Origin: Chlorobiota bacterium
GTDB taxonomy: Bacteria > Bacteroidota > Bacteroidia > Bacteroidales > VadinHA17
DNA length: 64,000 nucleotides
NCBI GenBank assembly: GCA_013152085.1
Contig: JAADHC010000008.1
Coordinates: 1-64,000 of the forward strand
Direction: 5' to 3'
Under the pieces are notes generated by a model that saw nothing but the letters and a program-made list of their open reading frames with translations, searched no databases and was not told the origin of the DNA. Below, one piece after another: positions 47,510-56,849 of the stretch. Both the position numbers and the translations under genes were made by a program. Each line of letters opens with the position of its first letter. Positions within the stretch are counted from its first letter, which is position 1.

Positions 47510-48388
47510 ATGAAACGGGAATTGGTAAAGATCAATGAAGAACTGTGTACGGGATGCGGATTATGTATTCCGGCATGTCATGAAGGAGCCTTACAAATCG
47601 TTGACGGGAAAGCCAGGCTGGTTAGTGACCTGATGTGCGACGGACTGGGAGCCTGCCTGGGACATTGTCCCGAAGGTGCCATTTCCATCGAAATGACAGA
47701 GGCCGGTACATACAACGAAAAAGTAGTTATGGAAAATATGGTCTCAAAAGGTGAAAGTACTGTAATCGCCCACCTTGAGCATCTTAAATCACATGGCCAG
47801 GATCAATATGCGGATGAAGGAATGGCATATCTGCGGGAGAATATGCATCGTTTAAATATGGATGTTGAAAAGGTTCTGCACCGGTTTCAGAAAGAGGGAA
47901 TCCCTCTGAAACCTGCCGGTTGTCCGGGATCGCAGGCAACAACATTTACTCCGGCCGGGATGGTTATGGATAAATCTGTTGAGGTTCCTTCTGCATTGGA
48001 ACAGTGGCCTGTTCAGATGCACCTGATCAATCCTGCCGCACCTTATTTCCGAGGGGCTGATTTACTGCTTGCTGCAGATTGTGTTGCTTTTGCCTTTGGC
48101 GATTTTCACCGGAAATGGCTCGCCGGGAAAAGGCTGATCATTGCATGTCCCAAGCTGGACCATGGGCAGGAAAGCTACCGGGCCAAACTTGCTGCCCTGA
48201 TCGAACATGCCGGATTAAATTCTTTAACGGTTTTAACCATGGAGGTTCCCTGCTGCAGCGGACTGGTAAGGATGGCGGCAGACATTATGGCTTCCGCGCA
48301 GCGTAAGGTTCCTTTAAAAGCTGTGGTAGTTTCCGTTCGTGGCGAGATTCTGGCTGAAAAAACATTGTATAAAGCTGACGCATCCTGA
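47510..48388 (+). CDS. 4Fe-4S ferredoxin-like protein with extra cysteine domain
   Basis: A 292-residue protein. The N-terminal 70 residues carry one classical cluster motif (CTGCGLCIPACHEGA) and a second, modified motif (CDGLGACLGHCPEGA, lacking the normal CxxC spacing). A long C-terminal domain has conserved-looking cysteines in AGCPGSQ, LLAADCVAFAFGDFH, IIACPKLDHG and VPCCSG. I recall similar proteins next to Crp-type regulators and hybrid-cluster proteins in anaerobes, but no hcp is present here. A role in nitrosative or redox stress is inference. It is divergent from crp with a shared operator. Confidence 0.8.
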   Translation: MKRELVKINEELCTGCGLCIPACHEGALQIVDGKARLVSDLMCDGLGACLGHCPEGAISIEMTEAGTYNEKVVMENMVSKGESTVIAHLEHLKSHGQDQYADEGMAYLRENMHRLNMDVEKVLHRFQKEGIPLKPAGCPGSQATTFTPAGMVMDKSVEVPSALEQWPVQMHLINPAAPYFRGADLLLAADCVAFAFGDFHRKWLAGKRLIIACPKLDHGQESYRAKLAALIEHAGLNSLTVLTMEVPCCSGLVRMAADIMASAQRKVPLKAVVVSVRGEILAEKTLYKADAS

Positions 48389-48429
48389 TGCTGTCATGTT
48401 ATTTGGTTGAGTTTTTCTACCTTTAACAG

Positions 48430-49101
48430 ATGATGAGTTCATACCGCTATCATATAATGTTTTTTCTGACTTGCTTGTTTATGACCGGGATGAGAGCCTC
48501 TGCACAAAAACCTGAAAAAACGATAATGGCCGGCATTCGTGCCGGACCGATGCTCTTTTTCGGTGATATCGGATCCATGGGAACGGGGTATCATGCAGCC
48601 ATCTCCGGCAGTTATGCTTTTTCTGAAGTTTTATCTTTACGTTTAGCCTTTGATTATGGTGTTGTTTCGGACAGTGATGAAGGTACACCGAATGCCGCGC
48701 GTGACTACGCTTATACAACGGTGATCATCGAACCCGAGGTAACCGTAATGTATGAATTCTTTACCCAGCGGGGAAAGGGTTTTACACGAAAAGGTATGGT
48801 AAAACAATGGGACAAATGGACGGGTCTTGTTTTTGCAGGGATAGCTTTTCCATGGTATAAGGTAACGCCCGGCCGCCATCTGACCCCTGCCATCATGGAT
48901 CGTGAACGTGGTATTGCCCCGGCTTTGTCTGCAGGAGCTGCTCTCCAGTATGGTCTTAGTGCAAAGTGGTATGTCCGGCTGACTTTTAATCCGCATTTTG
49001 TCCTTTCCGATTACCTTGACGGTTATACTTCTCCGAATTCCACTTCTTACGATATTTATCACCGTGTTTCACTGGGATTATATTACTATTTGGGTTTGTA
49101 A
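48430..49101 (+). CDS. Outer-membrane beta-barrel protein, function unknown
   Basis: A 223-residue exported protein. The signal peptide (FFLTCLFMTGMRASAQ) ends at an AQ cleavage site. The mature part alternates aromatic and polar residues (GIRAGPMLFFGDIGSMGTGY, ISGSYAFSEVLSLRLAFDYG) and ends VSLGLYYYLGL. Tandem ATGs at 48430 and 48433 are both possible starts. It follows the ferredoxin gene by 41 nt and could share its transcript. Confidence 0.7.
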   Translation: MMSSYRYHIMFFLTCLFMTGMRASAQKPEKTIMAGIRAGPMLFFGDIGSMGTGYHAAISGSYAFSEVLSLRLAFDYGVVSDSDEGTPNAARDYAYTTVIIEPEVTVMYEFFTQRGKGFTRKGMVKQWDKWTGLVFAGIAFPWYKVTPGRHLTPAIMDRERGIAPALSAGAALQYGLSAKWYVRLTFNPHFVLSDYLDGYTSPNSTSYDIYHRVSLGLYYYLGL

Positions 49102-49164
49102 TTTTTTAAAACAAACTTTTTATAATTTTTTTTTTGATTTTGGATGTTTTTATAAAAAGCATTT

Positions 49165-49172
49165 TATCTTTG
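49165..49172 (+). promoter_or_regulatory. Candidate -7 element of the thr operon
   Basis: TATCTTTG fits TAnnTTTG; a TTTG at 49139-49142 is 22 nt upstream, slightly long for the spacer. Transcription would begin about 10 nt before the leader peptide. Confidence 0.6.
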
Positions 49173-49189
49173 TCGGGAAATCCCTGATA

Positions 49190-49267
49190 ATGCACAGATT
49201 GCATAAATATACAACCACAAGACATCTGTCCCGGAAACCTGCCGGAATGACGAATATGACCCCGTAA
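49190..49267 (+). CDS. Threonine-rich leader peptide of thrABC
   Basis: A 25-codon frame directly after the promoter, starting MHRLHKYTTT and ending MTNMTP. Threonine occupies residues 8-10, 21 and 24, five of 25, including ACA-ACC-ACA at 49211-49219. The stop codon (49265-49267) lies inside the loop of a downstream hairpin. Position, threonine content and structure all fit a ribosome-mediated attenuator of the threonine operon that follows. No SD sequence is evident, as for most genes here. Translation has not been shown. Confidence 0.65.
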   Translation: MHRLHKYTTTRHLSRKPAGMTNMTP

Positions 49268-49311
49268 GGGGTATATGATATTTTTTCCACAGGCCGGTTG
49301 TATATATTTTT
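49207..49311 (+). promoter_or_regulatory. Attenuator structures of the thr leader
   Basis: Two structures are visible. Hairpin 1: ACCCC-GTAA-GGGGT (49259-49272), a GNRA-type loop, extendable by ATAT/ATAT with one bulged G to 49254-49276, followed by T6 at 49281-49286. Long-range stem: ATATACAACC (49207-49216, over the Thr codons) is fully complementary to GGTTGTATAT (49296-49305), followed by ATTTTT. A ribosome stalled on the Thr codons would block the long-range stem. Confidence 0.6.
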
Positions 49312-49329
49312 CATTTAATCATTTTACAT

Positions 49330-51771
49330 ATGATCGTATTAAAATTTGGAGGGACTTCCCTGTCGTGTCCGCGATGTTTTTTACAATCTGTCAGGGTAAT
49401 TACCGGAATGAATACCGGCAATCCTTTTACCGTTGTAGTATCAGCATCGGGAGATACGACGGACAAGCTTATGGAAGCCGGGGAGAAGGCAGCATCAGGA
49501 GACCAAGATTATGTAGCGGTTTTACGTGTAGTTGAGAATACCCATTTTGCCCTTGTCCGTAAACTTTTTCCCGTAAAACAGCAAAGTAAACTTTTGGCGC
49601 AGATAAAACTTTTGCTTAATGAAGCCGAAGAACTGGCCGGCGGAATATTTGTTACCCGCGATCTGACGGAGAAAGCCCGGGATCGTTTGTTGGGATTTGG
49701 CGAACTCCTTTCTTCCATTCTGATGCAGGAGTGCCTGGAAAGCCGTGGTTTGGAAGTTGAACTGGCAGATGCACGGAAATTTATCCGTACTACCCGCAGT
49801 AGCGGGATACAGGGCGTGGATAATCAGTTAACATTTAAGCTGATACGGGAAACCCTGAAACCAGGCAGGAATTATGTTGTTCCGGGTTTTATTGCAACGG
49901 ATACCGATGGTTCCCCGTCTTCTCTCGGTCGGAATGGGTCGGATCATACAGCCGCGCTGATCGCTGCTGCCCTGAAGGCAGATGAGCTTGATATATGGAC
50001 GGATGTCTCCGGGGTAATGACTGCCGACCCGGGAAAAGTACCTCAGGCCCGAACGATTGAACAAATGAACTATGAAGAAGCTATGGAGCTCTCAACATTC
50101 GGGGCGAAGATCATTCATCCTCCTGCTCTCCAACCGGTAATGCAGGAAGGAATCAGGGTAAGGATAAAAAATACATTTGAACCGGAGCTCCCGGGGACAT
50201 TAATTGCCCGGTCGGCAAATGGCGGAGAGGAACCGGTAAAGGGTATTTCCGTGATGGAAGATATTGCTTTGCTGACACTTACCGGAAACAGCATGATCGG
50301 CGTCCCGGGAATTGCCGGACGCTACTTCAGGGCGTTGAGTGAACGCCGGATAAATGTGGTTTTTATTACCCAGGCATCTTCAGAACATTCCATAACCGCC
50401 GGTGTTCAGGAAACATATGTACAGGAGGCTGCACAATCTGTTAATGATGAATTTTCATCCGAAATTACCCTCCGCAAGGTAAACCCTGTTTCCGTGGAAC
50501 AGGGTCTGTCTATTGTAGCTATTGTTGGAAACAACATGAAACGAAAGGTGGGCCTCTCGGGTAAAACTTTTGCTGCCCTGGGGCGTAACGGTATCAATGT
50601 CGTCGCCATTGCCCAGGGATCCACGGAAAGAAATATATCTGTCGTTATTGACAAAAAAGATGTCAGAAAAGCATTAAACGTATTACACGAAACCCATTTC
50701 CTGTCAAGAATAAAAAAAGTCAACCTCTTTATTGTCGGGATCGGGAATGTGGGATCAGCTTTGCTGGAGCAGATCAGTACGCAGCGTGAAAAAATTAAAA
50801 AAGACTTTTCGGTGGAGTTTAATATATGCGGGCTGGCCAACACGAAGAAAATGTTGCAGGATACCGGAGGGATTCCGCCTGACCGGTTACGTGAACTCCT
50901 GGAAAAAAAAGGCGAAAAAACAGATATGATAAAATTTGTCGAAAACATCAAACTTTTTAATCTGCGAAACAGTGTTTTTGTTGACAATACCGCAAGCCAT
51001 GAAATTGCGGGCCTTTATGGCGGATTGTTGAAAACCAGTGTCTCGGTGGTTGCTGCCAACAAGATTGCTTTTTCAGGCTCCCTGGAGGTTTATCGCCAAA
51101 ATAAAATCCTTGCACGGGAAAAAAATGCAAACCTCCTGTTTGAAGCCAACGTGGGTGCCGGCCTGCCGGTGATAAAAACCATTAATGACCTGGTACAAAG
51201 CGGTGACAGGATAAACAGGGTAGAGGCTGTGCTGTCAGGTTCCCTCAATTATATTTTTAACCGTTATACCGGTGAGAAAACCTTTGCTGAAGTTGTACGG
51301 GAGGCCATGGCGACCGGACTTACCGAACCGGATCCCCGGCTGGATCTTGACGGTGAGGATGTTGCCCGTAAAATCCTTATACTTGCAAGGGAATCGGGCA
51401 TTGAACTCGAACCGGAAGATGTTGAGAAAAAATCCTTTCTGCCGGAGGAATGCCGTAAAACACAGGATACGGATGCTTTTCTCGATTGTGTTGCAAACCA
51501 TGAAAAGTTTTTTTCTTCAATGCGAAATAATGCAGAAAGGGAAGGGAAGAAATTAAGATATGTAGCCCGTTATAACCAGGGGAAAGCTATAACCGGCCTG
51601 GAGGGGATCGGACCCGGACATCCTTTTTATGAACTGGAAGGGAAAGACAACATCCTGATCTTTTATACTGACCGGTATTTCGATCAGCCGTTGATGATCC
51701 GTGGTGCCGGTGCCGGTGCCGAAGTTACCGCCTCCGGGGTGTTTGCAGATATTATGCGAATGGCACGTTAA
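49330..51771 (+). CDS. thrA: Bifunctional aspartate kinase / homoserine dehydrogenase
   Basis: An 813-residue fusion enzyme catalysing the first and third steps from aspartate to threonine and methionine. The kinase part starts MIVLKFGGTSLSCPRCF and has VVVSASGDTTDKL and DLTEKARDRLLGFGELLSS. Two ACT-type segments (about 300-450) should bind the feedback effector. The dehydrogenase begins at about residue 460 with LFIVGIGNVGSALLEQ, and includes VVAANKIAFSG and LFEANVGAGLPVIKTINDL. It leads thrABC with 12- and 8-nt gaps and lies behind a threonine leader peptide. Confidence 0.95.
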   Translation: MIVLKFGGTSLSCPRCFLQSVRVITGMNTGNPFTVVVSASGDTTDKLMEAGEKAASGDQDYVAVLRVVENTHFALVRKLFPVKQQSKLLAQIKLLLNEAEELAGGIFVTRDLTEKARDRLLGFGELLSSILMQECLESRGLEVELADARKFIRTTRSSGIQGVDNQLTFKLIRETLKPGRNYVVPGFIATDTDGSPSSLGRNGSDHTAALIAAALKADELDIWTDVSGVMTADPGKVPQARTIEQMNYEEAMELSTFGAKIIHPPALQPVMQEGIRVRIKNTFEPELPGTLIARSANGGEEPVKGISVMEDIALLTLTGNSMIGVPGIAGRYFRALSERRINVVFITQASSEHSITAGVQETYVQEAAQSVNDEFSSEITLRKVNPVSVEQGLSIVAIVGNNMKRKVGLSGKTFAALGRNGINVVAIAQGSTERNISVVIDKKDVRKALNVLHETHFLSRIKKVNLFIVGIGNVGSALLEQISTQREKIKKDFSVEFNICGLANTKKMLQDTGGIPPDRLRELLEKKGEKTDMIKFVENIKLFNLRNSVFVDNTASHEIAGLYGGLLKTSVSVVAANKIAFSGSLEVYRQNKILAREKNANLLFEANVGAGLPVIKTINDLVQSGDRINRVEAVLSGSLNYIFNRYTGEKTFAEVVREAMATGLTEPDPRLDLDGEDVARKILILARESGIELEPEDVEKKSFLPEECRKTQDTDAFLDCVANHEKFFSSMRNNAEREGKKLRYVARYNQGKAITGLEGIGPGHPFYELEGKDNILIFYTDRYFDQPLMIRGAGAGAEVTASGVFADIMRMAR

Positions 51772-51783
51772 TTTATAAATGTT

Positions 51784-52719
51784 GTGAAAAAAGAAACCAT
51801 AAATATTTTTATTCCCGCTACGGTCTCCAATGTGGCCTGTGGTTTTGACATCATGGGGTTTCCACTGGATAATCCGGGAGATAAAATGTCTTTCTTGATG
51901 ATACCTGAAAAAGAGGTCAGGATAACTTCAATTACCGGTGCGGATGATATTCCAACCGATCCGGAAAAGAATGTGGCCGGTATTGTAGCTGAAAAGATGC
52001 TTAAAGCGGCAGGTTTTCCGTTCGGGGTTGAAATCACCATACATAAGGGGATCAGTCCCGGCAGTGGTATCGGTTCGAGCGGCGCCAGTTCGGCAGGTGC
52101 GGCATACGGAATAAACCGGTTAACAGGTGACCGCTGGCCTGTCCGTGAGCTGATCTCTTTTGCTATGGAAGGTGAAAGGTATGCTTCCGGCACAGCCCAT
52201 GCAGACAATGTGGCTCCGGCACTATACGGAGGTTTTGTGTTGATCCGGAGCTATGATCCAATGGATATTGTTTCCATTCAGCCTCCGGAGGAACTTTATG
52301 CTACCGTTATTCATCCTATGATCGAGGTTAAAACAGCTTATTCGCGCGGGATCATGAAAAAAAATGTGACACTTCATGATGCCGTTACCCAGTGGGGAAA
52401 CGTAGCCGGACTGGTGGCAGGTTTGCTGATGAAAGATTACGATCTGATCGGCAGGTCTATGGTGGATGTCATTGCCGAACCGGTAAGGGCAATGTTGATT
52501 CCGGGTTTTGATGACCTTAAGCAGGCCGCCATGAATGCCGGGGCACTGGGATGCAGCATCTCCGGGTCCGGACCGTCTGTCTTTGCACTTTCACGGGGAC
52601 AAAAAACGGCAGAAAAGGTGGCGGAAGCTTTCAGCGAAACATACGCCCCCATGGGTATTGAATTTGAAGTATATGTTTCCGGGATCAGCCTTTCAGGAAT
52701 CTGTGAAACCGACAGTTAA
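51784..52719 (+). CDS. thrB: Homoserine kinase
   Basis: A 311-residue GHMP kinase forming O-phosphohomoserine. The ATP loop is ISPGSGIGSSGASSAGAAYG; IPATVSNVACGFDIMGFPLD begins the fold and SISGSGPSVFALSRG is the third GHMP motif. The start is GTG at 51784, the only reasonable start for the conserved N-terminus. It sits between thrA and thrC. Confidence 0.95.
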   Translation: MKKETINIFIPATVSNVACGFDIMGFPLDNPGDKMSFLMIPEKEVRITSITGADDIPTDPEKNVAGIVAEKMLKAAGFPFGVEITIHKGISPGSGIGSSGASSAGAAYGINRLTGDRWPVRELISFAMEGERYASGTAHADNVAPALYGGFVLIRSYDPMDIVSIQPPEELYATVIHPMIEVKTAYSRGIMKKNVTLHDAVTQWGNVAGLVAGLLMKDYDLIGRSMVDVIAEPVRAMLIPGFDDLKQAAMNAGALGCSISGSGPSVFALSRGQKTAEKVAEAFSETYAPMGIEFEVYVSGISLSGICETDS

Positions 52720-52727
52720 GAAAACGC

Positions 52728-54005
52728 ATGAAGTACATTAGCACAAACGGTAAAAGCCGGCCGGTAACTTTCCGGGAGGCTTTGTTACAGGGGCAGGCCC
52801 CTGACGGCGGACTTTATTTCCCGGATTCCCTGCCTCAATTGCCGGATACTTTTTTTTCAGACCTGGCCGGAAAAAGCCTGCAGGATATTGCCGTTGCCGT
52901 TGCCAAACCTTATATTAACGGGGATATCCCGGATGAAGCCCTGGAGCATATTATTTCCAAAGCCCTGAGTTTTGTTATTCCCCTGAAAGAAATTGAACGG
53001 GACCTGTATGTTCTGGAACTTTTTCACGGACCTACACTGGCATTCAAGGATATAGGAGCACGGTTCATGGCCGGTTGTATGGCCTGGTTCAACCGGAATG
53101 AAGGCCGGGAAGTTACTATCCTGGTGGCTACTTCGGGAGATACCGGCAGTGCTGTGGCAAACGGCTTTCTGGGTGTAGAAGGGACACGGGTGATTATCCT
53201 CTATCCGAAAGGAAAAGTCAGTGAAGTGCAGGAAAAGCAATTCACCACACTCGGCCACAATATTACGGCGCTGGAAGTTAACGGAACCTTTGACGATTGC
53301 CAGAAGCTGGTGAAAACGGCTTTCACAGATCCTGAACTGGCGCATAGGCTGAACCTTTCATCTGCCAATTCGATAAACATGGGGCGCCTGCTGCCGCAGT
53401 CGTTTTATTATTATTACGGCTGGTCACAATTAGGAGACCGACACGTGAAACCACTTATTTGTGTCCCGAGCGGCAATTTCGGAAATCTGACTGCAGGATT
53501 AATGGCTTCCCGTACCGGCTTGCCGGTAGATGGTTTTGTAGCGGCGACCAATGTCAACAGGGTGGTTCCGGAATATCTCGAAACAGGAATATTCACCCCG
53601 CGTCCTTCCGTTCAGACCTTCTCTAATGCCATGGATGTCGGTAATCCGAGTAATCTGACCAGGATCATGTATATGTATAACCATAATGTGAAAGAGATCA
53701 GAAAAAACATTCAGGGATTCAGTGCAGATGACGAACAAACCATGGAGGCTATCGCCGACGTATATGCACGTACCGGTTACATCCTCGATCCCCACAGTGC
53801 CATCGGATACCTTGGATTAAAACACTTTTTACCTGAAGACCGGCCGGGAATTTTTCTTTCCACAGCCCATCCGGCAAAATTCGGGGAGGTTGTGAAGGAG
53901 GTTACCGGAATATCAGGTTACCGGAATATCCCCGGAAATCCCGCAACAACTACAAGAATGCTTAAAAAGAGAGAAAAAAACGATTCAGATAAGCAAAGAA
54001 TATGA
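52728..54005 (+). CDS. thrC: Threonine synthase
   Basis: A 425-residue PLP enzyme converting O-phosphohomoserine to threonine. The PLP lysine lies in GPTLAFKDIGARFMAGCM; the glycine loop ATSGDTGSAVANGFLG follows; VPSGNFGNLTAGLMA and TFSNAMDVGNPSNL are conserved. It is the last gene of thrABC and the last plus-strand gene in the window. No clear terminator was found after it. Confidence 0.95.
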   Translation: MKYISTNGKSRPVTFREALLQGQAPDGGLYFPDSLPQLPDTFFSDLAGKSLQDIAVAVAKPYINGDIPDEALEHIISKALSFVIPLKEIERDLYVLELFHGPTLAFKDIGARFMAGCMAWFNRNEGREVTILVATSGDTGSAVANGFLGVEGTRVIILYPKGKVSEVQEKQFTTLGHNITALEVNGTFDDCQKLVKTAFTDPELAHRLNLSSANSINMGRLLPQSFYYYYGWSQLGDRHVKPLICVPSGNFGNLTAGLMASRTGLPVDGFVAATNVNRVVPEYLETGIFTPRPSVQTFSNAMDVGNPSNLTRIMYMYNHNVKEIRKNIQGFSADDEQTMEAIADVYARTGYILDPHSAIGYLGLKHFLPEDRPGIFLSTAHPAKFGEVVKEVTGISGYRNIPGNPATTTRMLKKREKNDSDKQRI

Positions 54006-54061
54006 AAATTTCATGAAATATCTAAACTCAATAGATTAATAACTCAAAAAAATAGTGGATA

Positions 54062-55471
54062 TTATTTTAATATTTGTTCAATGTCTTTTTCCATTTGATC
54101 AATTCCGAGATTCCTCCCAACGGAATGAATAATTTTCCCTTTTTTATCAATAAGTATGTACTTTGGATATCCTTTAATATAGTAATTATCAATAAATATA
54201 GTTATTGAATCCGGGTTGATTCGTAAATTAAATGCATTCTCCGGAAGAGTTTCATTTTTAACAATATTATACCATTGTTTGAATGTGGGTTTCCGAATAA
54301 CTGAAACAAGCAGAAAAACAATGTCTTTTCTAATCTTATATTTATTGATTAGTTCAAAGGTCTGAGGCCTTGTCGAATAACAGGGGGCATTCCTGGTAGA
54401 CCAAACTTCAATAAATACTAACTTACCTTTAAAATCGCTTAATTTAAAGAGCTCATCATGAAAGTCATATCCAACAAAATCTTTTGCCTGTGTCCCTTTG
54501 GCCAAAGATTTTTTTAAATCTATCTTATCTCTAAGAATTTCAATAGTCTTAGTATTATGATTATCCAGGCTGTAATCGGACAATAATTTATTTAGAATTG
54601 TTTTGTCAAAAAAATACTGATCCTGATAAACGACAGACGGGGCATCCAGGCAAATACTCAAATACCATCCCAGATATACATTCTTTAATTCTTTAGAAGT
54701 GATTTGGGAAGACATATAGTTCCAGAAAGAAACAATATCATGTATATCTTTTCCATCCCTTTTATATTGTAATACATACTTCATAATCACCGTATAAGGG
54801 AAAAAACGATATACAATCAGTTTTGGATTAATTTCATCAATGAAGGTGTAATATTGGCTATTTATATCTGGTTTGAGTTTTTCTCCACAAATTTGATTTG
54901 GCAATGAAAACAGCCAGCTATGTTTTGTTGAATAGTTAAAATCTTTCAGAAAAGTAATTTCACGTTTTGACAGAATATGAGAAAATGAGTCAATCTTGAA
55001 ATTTAATGTAATGGCAAAGGAATCAAGCAAAGATCTTAAATTAATTAGATCTGTTTTTGAAGATAAGGATCTGCCATCCTTGTATATAAAATCCGGGTAA
55101 GCACTTGAGATATCGTGAACAATCTTATTAAATTTATTATTTTCAGAGAAACGCAGAGAATTTTTATTTTTCACATCGTAAGTAAAAGATAAGTGATCAC
55201 CCGGTCTTAAAATGGTCTGAAATATTGTGTGTCTATCAATTCTGATGTAAGATAAAGTTTGATTTTGAACAGGTAAATTAATATCGACTTTCCCACTTGA
55301 ATCAACATTTGCCTTGACAGCTTGTTTTATGCCGAGAATTTCATTGTCAAGGATATGAATCTCAAACGAATGACCCTTGGCATTTTTAAGGTTTACTTTA
55401 ATGCAGACTTCATTTTGATGCTTGCAGCCTAGGATAGTGAGGATCAGTAATAAAATTAAAATCCGATTCAT
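54062..55471 (-). CDS. Thioredoxin-fold lipoprotein lacking one active-site Cys
   Basis: A 469-residue lipoprotein: MNRILILLLILTILGCKHQN has the lipobox Cys at residue 16. The N-terminal part resembles the DUF4369-like domains that precede TlpA-type thioredoxins in Bacteroidota. The C-terminal thioredoxin domain (about 335-469) contains KLVFIEVWSTRNAPCYSTRP where W-C-x-x-C is expected: the first Cys is Asn (361) and only C364 remains. A cis-proline is in KGYPKYILID. Normal disulfide exchange is unlikely; a monothiol or binding role is possible. Base composition is lower in GC than the preceding genes. Confidence 0.8.
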   Translation of the reverse strand: MNRILILLLILTILGCKHQNEVCIKVNLKNAKGHSFEIHILDNEILGIKQAVKANVDSSGKVDINLPVQNQTLSYIRIDRHTIFQTILRPGDHLSFTYDVKNKNSLRFSENNKFNKIVHDISSAYPDFIYKDGRSLSSKTDLINLRSLLDSFAITLNFKIDSFSHILSKREITFLKDFNYSTKHSWLFSLPNQICGEKLKPDINSQYYTFIDEINPKLIVYRFFPYTVIMKYVLQYKRDGKDIHDIVSFWNYMSSQITSKELKNVYLGWYLSICLDAPSVVYQDQYFFDKTILNKLLSDYSLDNHNTKTIEILRDKIDLKKSLAKGTQAKDFVGYDFHDELFKLSDFKGKLVFIEVWSTRNAPCYSTRPQTFELINKYKIRKDIVFLLVSVIRKPTFKQWYNIVKNETLPENAFNLRINPDSITIFIDNYYIKGYPKYILIDKKGKIIHSVGRNLGIDQMEKDIEQILK

Positions 55472-55916
55472 TACTCAAAAATAATCATTAATTATGTTAT
55501 TGTGAAATTGGTAAATAGATGATGAATATTTCCATCATAAACGTGCTTCCACTCAGACTGGATGCCGAATATAAAGCCTTATTTACAATAACATTTCAGG
55601 GATCACCGTTTCAGTGTAAATGATCATGAATGTTTAAGGAAAATATCCGGACAGATCTTACAATTAATTATTACACCTTATGTAACAATGCCCCGTAAAT
55701 CCAAAAATCAAAGGTAGTTATCTGGCTATATTCCAGAATAAGGTGTATGCTTTTTTATACATTTTATTGGAATCAGTATAGTGTTTCCTGATTATTGTTG
55801 CTTCAAAAAATCACTAGCCCGGTCCTTTTGGGCGGAGTTAATCAACAAACCTGTATGCAGTAAATTTCCGGAAAGCTGATTGATCTACATAGAATAAGGA
55901 AAGATTGAGATCCGAT
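55472..55916. other. 445-bp intergenic region without a gene
   Basis: AT-rich sequence with stops in all frames. The only ordered element noticed is TTACA-N5-TGTAA (55671-55685). No terminator, tRNA or degraded gene was recognised. Confidence 0.5.
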
Positions 55917-56843
55917 TTATCCGGTTGGTTCGGAGAGAACCTCCTCAAGAGGCGTTTTTGTAATGTTTTTTTCCAGATACCAGGCGATTATGAATCCCCA
56001 GAGAAAATCTGAGGAAGCTGTTTCCAGGAGATGAGCCATTCTCACCGTACCGGACATGATGGGATTGGGCAGTAAAAGCTGGCTGCTTCCCAGGAAAGCT
56101 ATCAACAGTCCGAGAATAACGCCTTTATGTATCCGGGAGCCCTTCATCACAGCCAAAGCAGGAAGTGCGATCAGGATCCATAATGCTCCCCGGAAGATCT
56201 GAAAGAAATAAAGCCCGGATGCAAAATTGGCTTCCATGATGGACAAAAACGGGGCCATTTCAGTAGTTCCGGAATAAAGCTGTCTGACTGCTGCAAATTG
56301 CCAGGCAATCAGGTAACCGGCAAGAAAATAAATCAGAGGCCATATTATAAAAGAAAGCAAAAGTATCTTTTTCACCATTGGCACTGTATCTACTGTTGTT
56401 CTTATTCCTGCGGATTCCTTTAAAGAACTGAAGTTTCCGGTGAACCAGGTAGCTGTAACGGAAAATAATAAAGTCGAAAAAGCCCCGCCGCTGACAACAG
56501 CGAAAATGGTATTTACGGGCATATTGAGACTGTCATTAAACCACAGGGTCTCAATCTGTGACATAAAATACTGTATTCCGAAAATAACCAGGAACACTGT
56601 GCCGGCCAGTTTCCAGCCTCTTATATGCGAATGGTATATAAAATACAAAACCACCCCTGTGTTCAGGGCACAGGTAAATAAAAGTATAAGCTGTGCATTA
56701 CTTTGGGAATTATCTGACATCCCAATAAGTTCGCTGGGAAATATCATATTGCCGATCATTATTCCAGCAATCCAGTAAATCATCATCAGGATGCTAAGTC
56801 CAAGCCAGATGAATATTTTCTTCATGTTTGTATTTGTTTTCAT
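55917..56843 (-). CDS. Polytopic membrane protein in a MarR operon
   Basis: A 308-residue protein with about eight hydrophobic segments (for example IFIWLGLSILMMIYWIAGIM and ILLLSFIIWPLIYFLAGYLI). No transporter or enzyme motif is recognised. It starts 6 nt after the MarR-family gene and must be cotranscribed with it, so it is probably the regulated target, for example an efflux or stress-response membrane protein. A second in-frame ATG at 56825 is an alternative start. Confidence 0.75.
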   Translation of the reverse strand: MKTNTNMKKIFIWLGLSILMMIYWIAGIMIGNMIFPSELIGMSDNSQSNAQLILLFTCALNTGVVLYFIYHSHIRGWKLAGTVFLVIFGIQYFMSQIETLWFNDSLNMPVNTIFAVVSGGAFSTLLFSVTATWFTGNFSSLKESAGIRTTVDTVPMVKKILLLSFIIWPLIYFLAGYLIAWQFAAVRQLYSGTTEMAPFLSIMEANFASGLYFFQIFRGALWILIALPALAVMKGSRIHKGVILGLLIAFLGSSQLLLPNPIMSGTVRMAHLLETASSDFLWGFIIAWYLEKNITKTPLEEVLSEPTG

Positions 56844-56849
56844 AGTCCG

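Noticed and set aside
54002-54014. ATGAAAATTTCAT palindrome after thrC as a terminator
   Set aside because: The stem is A/T only and has no following T-run.
55671-55685. TTACA-N5-TGTAA as a second Crp/Fnr site
   Set aside because: Spacing and arms differ from 47449-47464 and no promoter is next to it.
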